Positions 10,941-25,200 of a stretch of 64,000 nt of DNA are shown piece after piece. Position 1 is the first letter of the stretch, and each line of letters starts with the position of its first letter. The position numbers were made by a program, and so were the translations under genes. This DNA is from Cyclaneusma minus. Its lineage: Eukaryota; Ascomycota; Leotiomycetes; Marthamycetales; Marthamycetaceae. The stretch is taken from NCBI GenBank assembly GCA_037179335.1, contig JAKZHN010000009.1, forward strand, positions 620,001 through 684,000, read 5' to 3'. The notes beneath the pieces are model-generated. The model did not search any database and was not told the origin of the DNA. It saw only the letters and a program-made list of their open reading frames with translations.

Positions 10941-13900
10941 GGACATATGAACTTGAAGCCGAGTCTGGTTGCTGATTTGCGACCCTTTTATAGCCCGACT
11001 TGTGACCCAGACCGCGAGAAGCAAGCACGTGACTCGAGATCCTCGACCCTCAGGCTAAATTTGTCGGTCAAGGTTTGTCTTCGAGATATAAATACTGCTC
11101 TTCTCTTCTTGGTTTCAGAGATTCAAAGACGCATGATGCAACTCTGGAAGATACGAGCTGAAAGACCAGAAAAACGGACATCATTGCAGAATGGCGTGTT
11201 ATCGCGAATTCGAGATTCTTCGTCTCGGAGGAACACGCAGATTCAGGACTGTGAAGACAGAACTGATGGGTACGTCGCAGGGGTGAGGGGGTGGGGGGTG
11301 GGGGGTGCATTGATCTCAGACAGTCAGCGCTTCCGTCGATGGCAATGTGAACAGACGACAGCAGCATGGCTATTCGACGGTGAAAGAGAGTGTTGACAGT
11401 TCCTAGTCATCACGGTAGTAAGTATCCAAGCCCCAAGGAAATCATCCGGTTCTTTACCAAGCAAGGTGCAAAGCCAGGGCCAGCTGCTCCAGAATCATTC
11501 AAAAAATACATGTTCTGCGCAATCCGGTCGGAGACTTCTGGAACGTGGAGTCAACGTCCATCATGAAGAGAACTGGGTTTTGCTGCTTTGGATCTAGAAA
11601 CCTCTGTCCTACGAGGCTTTTATAGCCCGAATTGCGAACCAAATGGTAAGTAGCAATCACGTGACTTGTGGTCGTCAAACTTGGGGTCAAGGTGATCTTT
11701 TGGGTATAAATAGCCCTATCCTTCCACTCCCGAACTGATTCTTAAACCCAATAGTACGATGCACAGCGAACAGTACGATGCACAGCGGCCTATGAAGACT
11801 TGTGAGTAAAGATATAAGAATCGTTTGGCTCTAAATTACATAGAACCGCAGACGGTGAAGATCAGACTGACAGGTATGTAGCGGACATCAATATCCAATC
11901 CCACAACTAAATGGCTTGGTATTGATATCTGACAGCAGTGCAAGCCGCCACCAGCAGTACGGCTATGCGACAGCAGAAGAGAGCATCGATGTCTCCTAAT
12001 CACCGCAACAACACAAGTTTCAGAAAGCCGTGCTATACTGTGACGGCCAAACTTCAGCGAGAGCTAAGGTGTCCCGAGATGGGACTAGAAAGCTACCATT
12101 TCGGGGATTTCCCAAGAATTGTCCAAGAAGTCCGAAGACGTGGACAACATCGTCTCTGGGTTGCCAGTCTTGGTGTTCTGAACTTACCTAGAAATCTGTG
12201 TCTTGTGCTGCTTTTATAGCCCAAACTGCGGGCCAGATGGCAGGTAGCGAGCACGTGATACGAACCTCCAGGCCTGAATTTATCTAGGCTGTCAGACTTG
12301 GGTTCGAGGTATAAATACTGCTATCAAGCGACCTAGCGAAAGTCAACCTCTCAACGATTGAAAGCATTCGCGAATTGCTCACCCTTCAATAGCACGTAGG
12401 CTGCGAATACGAGACTGATAGCCAGAAGCATCGAGCGAACTTGTACACTTGCTACGAATAACGAAGATCTTGAGCTTGTTATCAGCTTCCGTTCAACAGC
12501 ACCACAAGCAGACAATGGCAGCACAGCTCTTCGACAGCAGAAAGGAGTGTTAGTACCGTTCCCAACATTGTAATAACACAATGCCCGGCAAGCCGCGCTA
12601 TACATGGACGATTAAGCTTCAGGCCACATGCAGTTATTTCAAGATAATATTCGAAAGCTGCCATCCCGAAGATCTATTCGAGAACATTGAGCATGCGGAC
12701 AGCATCGCTCACTAAGTCTTTTGTTGTAGAGTAAATAGCTCCACACTCTAAACCTCTGGCTTGCGATGCTTTTATACCCTGCATTGCGATCCAAGGGAAG
12801 AATATCAAGCACGTGATCTAGAGCCTCACACCTACAGGTTGAGCTGGGTAAACTGGGTAGTGAGTCTTAGCTGTGAGGTATAAATAATGCCGTGGTATCG
12901 TTGTTTTCGAAGCTCCAGAACAGATATGCGCAACAGCAATGCGGAGTATGTCGCGTTTCAAGCAGCTTGATTTCGAATAACATCCAGGCTGTGCATATCA
13001 GACTAGCATATAATGTCTAGCAGACGTGGATACTAGGCACTGAGTAACAAGGATCGAGAAGCTTGTCATCAGCTTCCCTCGACAGCACCTCACATAAGCA
13101 ACAGCAGGCCAGTCATACGACAGCAAAAGGAGTTTGTTGACACTCGACTGTTCCTAGTTACTAAAGCAGTTCAACACCCGGAAAACACATATCGTATCTT
13201 GACAACCAAGCTTCAAAGTCAGCTACACCAAAAAGGTTCAGGTACTACATCGCCGGAGCTGTCCGAGCACCTCGACCACATACATGATCGCATGCGGGGG
13301 ACTTGCAAGACTAGTTTGCTCTGGACTTAGAAACCTCGAGCTTGCGATGCTTTTATAGCACGAATTACGACCCGGACGGAGGATATAGACCACGTGATCT
13401 AACACACCAATGGCTCAAGTCATGCTGGGCAGTCAAGTTTGGTACTGAACTTCTGGGTATAAATACTGGCATGGTTTCAGTGGTTTTTAGGTTTCAGAAC
13501 GAAGCTCGTCTGCCAACCCACCCGACCAGACTACGGAGGATTGCGAGCCCCATATTCAGTTTCAACTTGCCAGACTTCGACACAACTTGCAAACTGTAAT
13601 GTTAAACCAATACTTGGCGGACGTGAACACTGAGTAGTAGCAAGTGGATAGCTTGGTCTCGGGTTTCATCGAAAGCACCATGCACAAGCAACAGCAGGCC
13701 AGCTATCCGACAGCAAAAGAGCGTATCGACAGTCGACGATCGCTAGGCTATTCACCCTAGCATTGCATCATCCAAACGACTCATACAGTTCCTTGACCAC
13801 CAAGCTCCAGAGTCAGATACCGCAAGATGATCAGGCTACTTACTCCTAGGTACGCGACCATGAAAAAAATTGGTGATGTCTTGAACTTAGAAATGTTTTC

Positions 13901-14862
13901 GCTTGTTAGGCCTTTATAGTCCAATTCAGACGGAGAGTATTGTCACATTGTGCACATGACCTGAGGCTCATGATCTTAGGTTAAGATAGTGGCCTGTGAA
14001 GCGCATTTTTTAGGTATAAATACTGCCGTTGTTTTCATTCGTTTAAGATTTCCAAGTGAGCCAACGCAAGGCTCTGCTGAATATCCTCTATCGAGAATTG
14101 CGAGCATAATCAATCAAGTGGCTTGACTTTCGAAACAACGTGCAAATCGTGAATGTGGATAAAAGCTAAAGACATGTATATTGCGGACTTCAATAATATC
14201 GAGTAACAACAAAGTCTCAAGCGTGATATCTCCTTTCGTTAACAGTTTCCATCGACAGCATCTTGCACAAGCGACAGCAGCATTGCTTTCCGACAGCCAA
14301 AACGAGCATCGCCGACAGCCAAAACGAGCATCGACGACAAATGTCCTCGGACCACCGCAATGGATCAAAATCCCGAAGACTCATACCGTTCTTTACTAAC
14401 CATTAACAACTATCCTAACGCACCCAAAATGGTTCAAAAGCCGCCACTTGGCGAACCAGTCAAGACATGGGGCTGGACCATATTCCAAAAACCATATGCA
14501 ATCTATTTTAAAAGAAATCACATCTGTTGCTAATTCGTAAAGCTTTTATAGCCCAGATCGGCCAATAAGACAGCAAGTGTTCGGAGCACGTGACTTGGGG
14601 TCTCAAATCTTAGGCTGGGCTAAATAATAGTCTTACCTTCGAGATATAAATACTTCCATTTTTTTTTTAGCTTTGCCAATTCAAAATAAAACACACCTCG
14701 TGTCTCACAATATTAATAAAAACCGTCAATTGCCGTAAATCTTAATTTATCGTCTTCGATTTCGCAAACAATACAAACTCTAAATCAGACTTATATCTAT
14801 CTAGCAAACACTAGACTGGTCCTCAATATAAACAGCTAAGAACTCAACAAGCTTGCTTCCAT
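10941..14862 (+). repeat. Array A2: full bidirectional-promoter modules (~560-630 bp)
   Basis: Seven tandem modules. Left TATA (minus-strand GGGCTATAAAAG) lies at about 10984, 11615, 12210, 12768, 13349, 13910 and 14542. Right TATA (plus-strand GGTATAAATACTGC) lies at about 11085, 11702, 12308, 12877, 13456, 14012 and 14642. Most pairs enclose CACGTGA (for example ~11021-11030); the 13910 pair has a degraded box. Downstream of the right TATA are conserved pieces such as GTTTCAGAGTTCCAGA and GAGAATTGCGAGCAT (for example ~14092). The triple ACAGCA element follows at about 11350, 11950, 12505, 13095, 13700 and 14270. Leftward leaders share GAACTTAGAAA..CTTGCGATGC. No frame is conserved. The last module is interrupted at 14862 by the LTR element and resumes at 26498. 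From 14640 to 14830 the sequence becomes AT-rich, suggesting RIP leakage from the element. Confidence 0.8.
14858..14862. repeat. Target-site duplication, left copy (TCCAT)
   Basis: TCCAT directly precedes the TGTTGGGA start of the 5' LTR and is repeated at 26493-26497 directly after the 3' LTR. Joining the flanks at this pentamer restores GCTTCCATCGACAGCATC, which matches the equivalent position in other array A modules (TTTCCATCGACAGCATC near 14250). Confidence 0.9.
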
Positions 14863-15067
14863 TGTTGGGACAGCTGGGACGGTCGGAGCACGTGGGTGTC
14901 ACGTGCCAATCAGCGCTTAACTTTGGCGCTAGCTAGCGCGGTCGGGGAAGCGTCTCCAGAACCTTAAGGTCTGGCAGCGCGCCTTTCCCCTTTCCTTTTT
15001 AAACGAATACAACACTTTAAACCCCCTTTGCTACGCACGTAAAACCCTAAATTTTATAAATTCGACA
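14863..15067 (+). repeat. 5' long terminal repeat
   Basis: A 205-bp repeat that starts TG and ends CA (TGTTGGGAC..TTCGACA) and is near-identical to 26295-26492 apart from transitions and a short deletion. The outer part (GTCGGAGCACGTGGGTGTCA) is intact here, while its inner end reads ACCCTAAATTTTATAAATTC where the 3' copy reads ACCCTGAACCTTGTAGGTTC. All of these differences are transitions in the RIP direction in this copy. Confidence 0.9.
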
Positions 15068-15935
15068 CTAGTCAATTGTCCCTTTTATAAAAACAATAAA
15101 TTGGCAAAATCCAATTTAAAAGAAAACACTTTGGCCTGCGCAATTTGCTTTATTATTAAACTTTATATTAAAAATCTTTAAAGGCTTTATTGCCAATTTA
15201 GCGATAATTAGCGCAATTTGCTTTGCCTTTATTAATTAAAAATCTAAATATTAAAAAAAAATCTAATAGCCTTATAGCTTTAATGCCTTAATTTAAGCCA
15301 CTTTAATTTAAAATTGGAATTAAATAGTCTATATTAACCTTTTGCGTCAATCACGCAAATAATAAATATCCGCTATTCTTTTCCAATGCCATCCTTCTTC
15401 AACGCTATCCTCCTCCAATGCTTTCCTTTTCCGACGCTTTCCTCCTTTAACTCCTTTAACGCCCTCCTTTTATTCCAACATTCTCTCTACCAATTTTAAT
15501 TTTCTTTGCAAAGCCTGCCATTATTTTATAGCTTTAAAATCCCAAATTTATATATTATAAATTTGCAATTTGAAAATTCCAAATTTGCGCTTTGCAAATT
15601 TGGATCTTAATTGCGCAATTGCGCAATTAAAGCCTCGTTTATTTTTTATACAGCAAATTTTTAAATTTTTTACCTATATATAATTAAAAATGTTTTTTTA
15701 AAATATTTATATCGCTTTTAATATTAATTAATTAATAGGCCTTTATAAAATATTAAAATCCAATTTTAAATTTATTAAAATAATAAAGCTAAATATAAAT
15801 AAGCCTAAAAACTATATAATATTTAATATATTTAAAATTTTGCTTTATAAAATCTTAATATAGGTAAAACTCCTTCTATTTTTAAAGCATTAAAAAGGGA
15901 AAAGGATTTTACAATTACAGAAAATAATATTATAT

Positions 15936-16047
15936 TGTCACGGAGTAACATGGTGCAGCATGCTACCGCTGAGCTAGAGCCATAAAGGGCCCGTAGTATT
16001 CCCGAACGAGGGAACACTCCTGCACCCGATATTTAAGCCGTGTGACA
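15936..16047. repeat. GC-richer 112-bp islet with TGTCAC..GTGACA ends
   Basis: A sharply bounded, GC-balanced 112-bp segment inside the RIPed interior. It starts TGTCACGG and ends GTGTGACA (inverted ends, as in small LTRs or MITEs). Inside is a 7-bp inverted pair, GGTGCAG (~15952) and CTGCACC (~16020), enclosing about 60 nt. On the minus strand that interval contains TAGCTCAGCGGTAG, which resembles a tRNA A box/D arm, and a TTCCC/GGGAA hairpin. No B box in the right order and no clear target duplication were found. It may be a small late insertion or a segment too short to be RIPed. Confidence 0.4.
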
Positions 16048-16914
16048 AAATCAAAATTGCAATTTTTATTTGCAAACGCAATTTATTAGGCTTAAATTTT
16101 AATAATAAACAATTAATTATTAAAAGATTTTATATGCCTAAGGATTTTTATATATTAAATATTAAGCTATATTATATATATAATATATATAAATATTATA
16201 AATAATTTAATTATTTACAAACTTATTTTAATGCGCAATTTTAATTTTTTTTTAAAAAAAATATAATTTATATTTATTACGCCTTACTTGCGTTTAAAAG
16301 CTATATATATTATATAATAATATTACTAAAAACATTCTGAATTAAAAAAATCAAAATTTAATATTAAATGCAATAAATATAAAGCAATAATATATATTAT
16401 ATATATTAAACCAATTTGCTAAAAAGGCTTAAAAAATTAAAAGTTAAAATTTTTTATTATAAAATAAAGATTTTGTTTTTTTATATAAAAAATATGCTTT
16501 TTATATTTTTTAACAATTAATTTATTTTTAAGCTTTATAATAATATTAAATAAAATTATATTTTTTAAGAAGGCAATTAATTATAAATTAATATATATTA
16601 TATATTTAATATAATTGGAAATATTAAGCATAAAAATAAATCCGATTTTTAATTTAAAACCAGAAATATATTTAATGCAAATAATTTAAAAAAGCGATAT
16701 AGAAATTATAATAAATTATAAAATCCGTATAATATTTTAAAAAATAATATAATAATTTAATATTAATCCAATTATAAAGGCAATAAATAAATAAAAAATA
16801 AAGGCTAATAGTGCAATTAAAATTAATACAGGTTTTTTTATATTTTAATTATAATTTTAATAATTATAGCTTAATTGATTGCATTTATAAGGAAAAAATA
16901 TATTAAAATTATTA

Positions 16915-16984
16915 AAAGTTTAAATATAAAAGTTTAAATATAAAAGTTTAAATATAAAAGTTTAAATATAAAAATTTAAATATA
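16915..16984. repeat. 14-bp tandem repeat, five copies
   Basis: Five consecutive copies of AAAGTTTAAATATA, the last with one change (AAAATTTAAATATA), inside the RIPed element. Local slippage expansion after RIP is the simplest explanation. Confidence 0.8.
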
Positions 16985-19065
16985 AATAATTTAGCAATAG
17001 AGCGTATATTTTAAATAGCAATAATTTTAGTAATTGCAAAAAAAAGGCCAATTATATAAAAATAGCTTTAATTATGGCTAAAATTATAATAATTATAATT
17101 TAAATAAATATAATTAAAGTTTTTTTATAAAAGCCGCAAATAAAATCTCAAATTTTATAAATTATAAATATAAATATAATAATTAAAAACAATTGCCAAT
17201 AATTATCCAATTTAATAATTTTTTTATAAAGCAAAAATATGTAATAATTAATTATTTAACTGCAATTAATATTTAAAATATAATTTTTATTTTTGCCTTT
17301 ATTGATAATAAATTAAACAAAAATTTTATATTATTAATATTTGCAAAAGAATAAAAATAAAATAATATTATAAGATTTTTATTAAAAATTTTAATAAAAA
17401 AATAATATAAAAAATTAAAGCATTAAAATATATAAAATATTTGCATATTTATATAAATTGCTTTTGAATATATTTTAGCTTAAATAAGCAAATAATAAAT
17501 ATTATAATTGGGCTAAAACCAGCTTTATTTATAAATGCCAAATTGAATATAAAATTATTGTTTAAAATAAGCTAAATAAATTAAAGAAGCTAAATACAAT
17601 AAATAAGAAATTATTATATATAAAGTATTTTATATATAAAAGCTAAAAATATAATATTAAATTATATAAAATAATATTATAAAATTAATTAAAAGCATTA
17701 TTATATATATACTGGGCAAAATATTAAAATTTTAATAAACAAAAACTAGATTTTAATATATTTTTAAGGCCGTAAATTATTAAGCATTAAAAATATCCAT
17801 AAAAAATGTGCAATAAAATTAAAATTAAAATATCAAAAGAAATTAGAAAAATTAAGCTATTTTAATAATATTTTTAATATAATAAAAACTAGTATTCTAT
17901 TTATATATTTTAATTAAAATTATATTATGAAAATTAAAATTAAATCATTTTATTAAATTATTTATAAGCTATTTAAAAAATAGCTAATTATATTAAAAAA
18001 AATATTTTAATAATGCGCTAATAAAAGGCTAAATTTGCAAAGTTAAAAATTTAATAAAAGTTTTTATATTATTTATATTTAAAAATATAATAGCTTACAT
18101 TTATATATTAATTATAAAAAATTAAATAATATTATTATTAAAAATTGCTATTTATTTTTTTAATTAATACATTTTTAATTAAATTAAGAAAAGCCAAGAT
18201 TTTTATTAAATTAAATTTTAAAAAAATATATTATAAAATTTATATATAAAAGAAAAAGAAAAACTTTATATAAAATATAGCTATTTTAAATCCTTAATAA
18301 TATTATTTAAATTAATAAATATATTAGCTATATTTTAAGCCTATATAAATATAGCGCTTAATTTTTTTCAATTTTTTTTATAATAATCTTTTTTAATAAT
18401 ATTTTAATTTTTTTTAGCAAATATAATAAATATATAAAAGCCGTATTTAAAAAATTATAAAAATATTTTTTTCATAAAAGAAGCAAATACAAATTTAAAA
18501 TAAATAAAATTTTGTTTTTAGACTTTATAATAAAAAACAATAATATATATATAAAGCCGGAAAAAATATACGCTATTTAAAAATGGCCTATATTAATTAT
18601 ATATATATAATTGCAATTATTTTTAAAATAAGCTAATTTTTATAAGCGATTTATTTTAAAATATAATAAAATTATATTGCCTATAATTAATTTATTTATT
18701 AATAATATATATAAAAAACGGCTTCTTTAAATGGCTTTTAAAAGCGTAAAAGGCTTTTTAATATATTAAAAATATGTTTATAAATAAGCTAATATTGCAA
18801 TATTTTAATTTTACAAAATATTTACAAATTATATATAATATTTTTAAATTTATAATATTAGGAATTTTAAATCAATTTAAATAATTTAATATAATATAAT
18901 ATAATATAATATTATTAATATTTAATAGCTTTTTAATTTTATAAGCTAATTAGTACAAAGCTAATATATTAAACATATAATATTACATTATTTGCAATTA
19001 TAGTTTTTTTAATATTAAAAATAATATATTAAAAATATATATTATAAAATTTAAATGCTTTTGAA

Positions 19066-19170
19066 TTATAATAATTTATATTATAATAATTTATATTATA
19101 ATAATTTATATTATAATAATTTATATTATAATAATTTATATTATAATAATTTATATTATAATAATTTATA
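19066..19170. repeat. 15-bp tandem repeat, seven copies
   Basis: Seven exact head-to-tail copies of TTATAATAATTTATA. Exactness implies expansion after the surrounding mutation accumulated. Confidence 0.85.
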
Positions 19171-22100
19171 TTATTTTATAAATATAAAAGAATTTAATAA
19201 ATATTAAGCAAAATAGGCTATAAAATTAAAATTTTATAATTTTAATATTAAATATATTATGAAAATTAAAACTTTCGCTAATTTGTTTTTTATAAATTAA
19301 ATTATAAAAAGGCAATAAAAGATATTTAAGCAAAAATATTAAAAAAATTATATTATAATAAAAGCTTTATTATTTATTTAATTATATATTAAATATATAA
19401 TTTTTAAAGAATATAGCCGCTTTTATAAATATAGCAATTATATTTTAATTAAAATTATTAAATTGGGAAATTAATATTATATATTTTATTTATATATTAT
19501 AAATATAAATTTTTAAATAAAAAGCTATATTTTATTTAAGCTATAAAAATCCAAAAGCCGAAATAATTAAAATAAGTTTTATAATTATTTTTAAGGCTTA
19601 AAAAATAATAAAAAATAATAAAAATATAAAAATAATTTATATTATATAAAAATAAATAATAGCAATTTAAAAAAAATATATTATATATAAAAAAAATACT
19701 TTTGCGGTAAATATATTATATAATAGTTTTTATATATTTATTATAATAATAAATTAATAAATTATTTTCAAATAAATTTAATTTTAATTTTAATTTATTA
19801 TAAATATTATTAATTATATATAAAAGCAAAAATATAAAATTATACATATAATTACTATATTTATTAATAAAATAAAATTTGCCAATATATATTTTATAAT
19901 TAATTATAGGCTTTATTTTTAGCCAATAAATTATAAATATATTTATTATAAAATTTGCCAAAATTATAATATATAAATAAAACATATAATATTATTTTAA
20001 TAATAATAAATTATTATATTAAGGCTGCGCAATTTATATATATAATTAAAAATATTAATATATAATTTTTAATAATTTGTTTTTATAAAAATCCCTAAAA
20101 TCCCTAAAATCATTATAAATTTTATATAATATATAAATATTAACATTATATTTTATTTTTAAATAAATAGGCAAATAAATTAAATAAACCAAATGTTAAA
20201 GGCTTATATATAATATTATAATAATAATAAAAAAATAAATTAGGCAATTTAATTAATTATAATAAAATTCATTTATAATAATACAAAATAAAAAATATTA
20301 AAAAAATATTTATAATATATAAATATTATTTATAAATTAATATTAATTTTTTTATATAATTTATAAAAATTAAAATGCCTAATATAAAAAAGCAATATAT
20401 ATATATATATAGCTAATATACGCTATTATAAAAATTAATAAAATACCATTAATAAATATATAAAGCAATATATAAAAGAATTTAAGGCTATAAATTTTAA
20501 TAAAAGAAATTGGGTTTTTTTATTTATTGAAAATATATTTTAAAGCTGGAAAACTAATAAAAAATATATAGGCTTTTTTTTATTATGAAACAAAATAAAA
20601 GCTTAAGCCTATTATTTAAAATTCCTATTTAGATTTTAATTAAAAAAATTATATAATATTTTTTATATTAGCCTTTTAAAATTCGCTAAGGCATTTTAAA
20701 ACAATATATATAAATTATATTTTATAAATTTTTAAATTTTTAAAAATAATGAAAAATAGGAAATTAAAAAAAATGTATATTAAATATATATATATATATA
20801 TTAAAAAGGCTGGAACTAAAATTAAAATTAAATATTAGCTTAAAAGAAAATTAAAAATACCCTAATAGTTTTAAGCAAATTTATTAAAAAAATACCAAAG
20901 CTAAATTATAATTATAGCGGAAAAATTATTAAAAAAGCATAAATATTTAAAAAAAAATGCTAAAAAGCCAATTTTAGCTTTATATTTAAATAAAAAATAC
21001 CCGATTATATATACTATTAAGTAAAAATAAAAATAAGCATATTTAAAATATAAAAATATAAATTTAATTATTTTTTTTATATTTTAAATTCAATTAAATT
21101 AAATTATATTTTATAAAAAATTAAATTAAAAAATTAAAAATTCAATAATAAGCTTAATTTAATTAAAAATCATAAAATATATAAATAAAAATTATAAACT
21201 TTATATATTATATAAAATAAATACAATTAGTATTTTTTTTTAATATTTTTTAAAAACCCAATTTTTATATACTAATTTTTATATTTTTATATTTTATATT
21301 ATATTATTAAAACTCCGGTTTTCTTTATATATTAAAAAAACTATTAATTTTTTTTTAATTAAATATATATAAAAAAACGGAAAATAAATTTATTAAATAA
21401 TATTAATTATTAATTATTATAATTATAATACTTTTAAATATATTATATATTTTATATTTTAAAAAAGCATAAATTTTAAAGCAAAACAAAATCCCGGCAG
21501 CCTTTCATATTATTTTTTAATTGGATTAATTTATTATTATAATTAATGCATTAATTTTTAAAAAAAAAATTAATATAATAATAATGATAAAACATAAAGG
21601 CATTATAAGCTATATTAAATAGGGAAATTTAAATTAAAAAAAAATCATAAAATAATAAATTAATTAATAAAAGAAAATATATAAGCTTATTATATAATAA
21701 AAGGGCTTATAATTATTGCAATAATAATTATATTTAAAATTATTTGCGCCCCAATTATAAATATTAAAAATTTTGTAAAAAATATTTAAATAAAAGCTTT
21801 ATATATAGCAAGTATAAATTTAAATTTAAAATACAAATATAGGCTTAATAAAAATAAAATCTAAATCTTATAGCAAAATCGCAAATTTAATATAAACCGC
21901 CATTAAAATTTTATATTTTGCAATTAAAAGTATTAAAGGCTATAATATTAAAATCGAAAAAAAAAACCCCCCAAAAAAGGGCCTAATTTTTGCTAAGAAA
22001 AATATATATTAAAAAACCTATATAAGGCAATAATAAAAGAAAGCCTAATAGAAATAAAAAAGCCGGCTTTATATAAATAAAGCTTTGATAAAACTAATAT

Positions 22101-22225
22101 AATTATCATAATAAAAAAGATATTAAAAAACAAAAAAACCTTAAAATTTGCCAAGAAATTAAAAAATTAAATTAAATTAAAAACACAATTAAAAATTAAT
22201 ATATTATTATTATAAAAAATGCATA

Positions 22226-22256
<31 letters not shown>

Positions 22257-25200
22257 GGCAAAAAATTAAAAAACCCTAAAATTAATTATTTAAAATAAGC
22301 CGCTATTATATTAAATTTCCGGCATTTATAAAAAAGGCATACGCGAAAATAAGAAAACATATATATAAATTAATAAAAACAATAAAACCTTAATAAACTT
22401 TAATATAAAAGAATAAAAATAAAAACATAATAAATAATAAATAGCGTAAGCTATATATTAAAATAAAAATTTTGAAAATTAAGTAAAATTAAATTTAAAG
22501 GTAATTATTAATAATAGCAAATTAATAAAAGCCTACCAATTTACGCAATTAAAATAAAAAGCCAAAACTAATAACCAAAGCCAAATATTGGATTATCGAA
22601 AAGCAAGAGTTCGCATTTAAAAGCTCCAAGGCCTAAAGCTATAAAAAAGGGGATAATTATTATATAAGGCCGAGAAGGGCGCCTTGCGGGCACCTTATAA
22701 AGCACGTGCGCAAAAAAAAACGTTATTTATTAAAAAAGCTAAGCAAGGCTTTTAGCATATAATGTTTAGGCGCTGCTATTCTTATTTAAAAAAGGCAGCG
22801 GCTATTTTTTATAGCTAAGGAATACGTATAACGCATTTTATTTGCCAATTTATTTTTAACCACTGTAATATATTTGCGAATGATATAGAATTTATTATTG
22901 CAAAACAAATATACAAAAGGCCTTTTGCGGGTTTTAAATTATATGCCAATATTATTATTGCCGCTAGCCTAACGCTAATATAATAATTGCTTTAATTTGC
23001 CATTAATAATATAAGCAATTTTACTAGATTTAATAAAAGCGAAAAAGTCTTTTTTTTTTCAAAAATAAAAAAGCTTTTTTCAAATATTAAATATATATAT
23101 ATATATATATATATTTAAAAAGCAAAAAGAAAACTGCGAAAACTATATTTTTAATATAAATAGCAATATAATCGGAATTTAATTAAAAAAATTTATAATA
23201 AAAAATAAAAAATTCGGTCCAAGCTTTTTTAATAATTATATTAGGCTTTTATTTAAAATTAGTATTATTTTGCAAATAGCTATTAATTATTATACTAATA
23301 ATAATAATATATTTGCAATTTATTTTATTTTATTTTGCTATAAAATTGTACAAATTAGCAACTTTTTATTTATTTATAAAGCTGAAATAAATATATATTA
23401 TATATAAGGCCTTTTAATTATTCGCAATATATTTGGCCTTTTTATTTGCATTTTATTTAAAATAAAAATAAATATAATAATAGTATTTTTGCTAGTATTG
23501 GTATTTAAATTTTAATTAGCAATTCTTTTATAATATATTAATATATAATTATTTTATTAATATATTATAAGTTCTGGTTTATTAAATATATTTTTATTAA
23601 TTAAAATTAATTATATTAATTTTTATAGCTAAAACTTAGCGCAGCATGCTTTAAATTAAAAATAGCATTTTTTATAATATATTCGAATTTTGGTTTATTT
23701 AGTAATTAATTAAAATATAAAAAATTAATAGCAATAAAAGAACATTTGCGAATTAATTTTTTTAAAAAATAATAATAATAATAATAAAAATGGCGCAATT
23801 ATAGCGTTGTATATTAAGCTTGTATTTGTTATTAAATTGAGCTTGTATTTATTGCTAAATTGAATTTCAGCATTTATTGCTAAATTTATTAAAAAGTTTT
23901 TACTGGGCTTGGCGCCTATTATTAACCGGTAAAAGATTTTGTACAATATTATTATATATGCATAGCTTTCGCTTATTTACGTAACGAGTGGGTCCCGTAA
24001 ATGGCCCGTGACCCTTGCACCGCCAGGAGCTTATTTTAATAAAAAAGCTTTTAAATAGCAAATTAAAAAAAAACCTGGAAAACCAAAAAAGGCAAATGCA
24101 GCTAAAAAGCCAAAAACGCCATTTCCAATTAAAAAAAGCTTTAAAACTCCAATTTCCTTTAAAAAAAATAAAAAAGCCAGAATTTTTTTAAATTTATTTA
24201 AAATAACCTTAATATTATAGAAATATATTTTTATTATAAAAACAGCTAAAAAAACATTATTATTTATTTAATTGCTAAAACAATTATAAATTTATTTTTA
24301 ATAAATTAGTTACAGCAAAAAGGCAAAATTATTATATTTGGCAAAGCCTTTAAAATATTTAATTCTATTGAAATTAATATTTTTATTGCTATTAGTATTT
24401 TTAATTTCAAAATCCATATTAAAAACATTAAAATATTTGAAATTACATTTAAAAAAAATTAAAAGCAAAAATATTACAATTTTATATAAAAAACTAAAAA
24501 TACTCATTTATAGCTATAAAAATACTAAAAACAAACACTTTTTATCCAGGCCCTAATTATTTAACGCTATAGCCAAAACCTAATTATTTATATTATTTTA
24601 TTTTTTAAACCAAATAAAAAGAATATATAAAATAACAGTAAAATTATAGGCCAAAAATATTATTTAAGCTTATTTTTAATTTAAAAAAAATTAAAAAGAA
24701 TTGCAGCCTATTTAAAAAAATCAAACATAAATATCTTTTAGGCATTTTAATTTAAATTTTAAAGCCATTTTATAAATTGGCAATAACTGGTCTATATTAA
24801 TAAATAATTTATATTAAGCACTATTTGATTTAATTATTTTTAAAAAATATCCATTCATAATTTATATTTGTTTTTTAGTAATTTGTTTTTGCAATTATTA
24901 AAATATAGATTAATAATATTCTGTAGCTATATAACGCTATATAGGCTAAATTTAAAAAATTTAAATTCTATAAAATTAATTACAAATTATTTCCTTTTAT
25001 TTAATAGCTGTATTTTAAGCTTAAATAAAAATGGCTTTATATATTTCCGCCTAAAAAATCAAAAAGAAAAATTAAATTTATGGATTTTAATGCTTTTATT
25101 ATAAGATATAATTATATAAAGTATAATGCCTATAATGCTTATATAGCTATAATTATTTACCTAAAATCTAATTATGAATTATTTATAGCAATTCAAAAGC

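Noticed and set aside
9545..14399. Short open frames within array A (for example 10947-11396, 11938-12219, 13342-13599) as small secreted or effector genes
   Set aside because: They occupy different positions and frames in each module, share no protein sequence and usually cross TATA or triple-box elements.
15940..16040. Functional tRNA in the RIPed region
   Set aside because: The A-box-like TAGCTCAGCGGTAG is not followed by an anticodon arm and B box in the right order; only a 7-bp terminal stem is seen.
19716..25104. Frames of 65-89 codons inside the AT-rich block as genes
   Set aside because: They are composed almost entirely of I, N, K, Y, L and F, as expected by chance at this base composition, with no domain.
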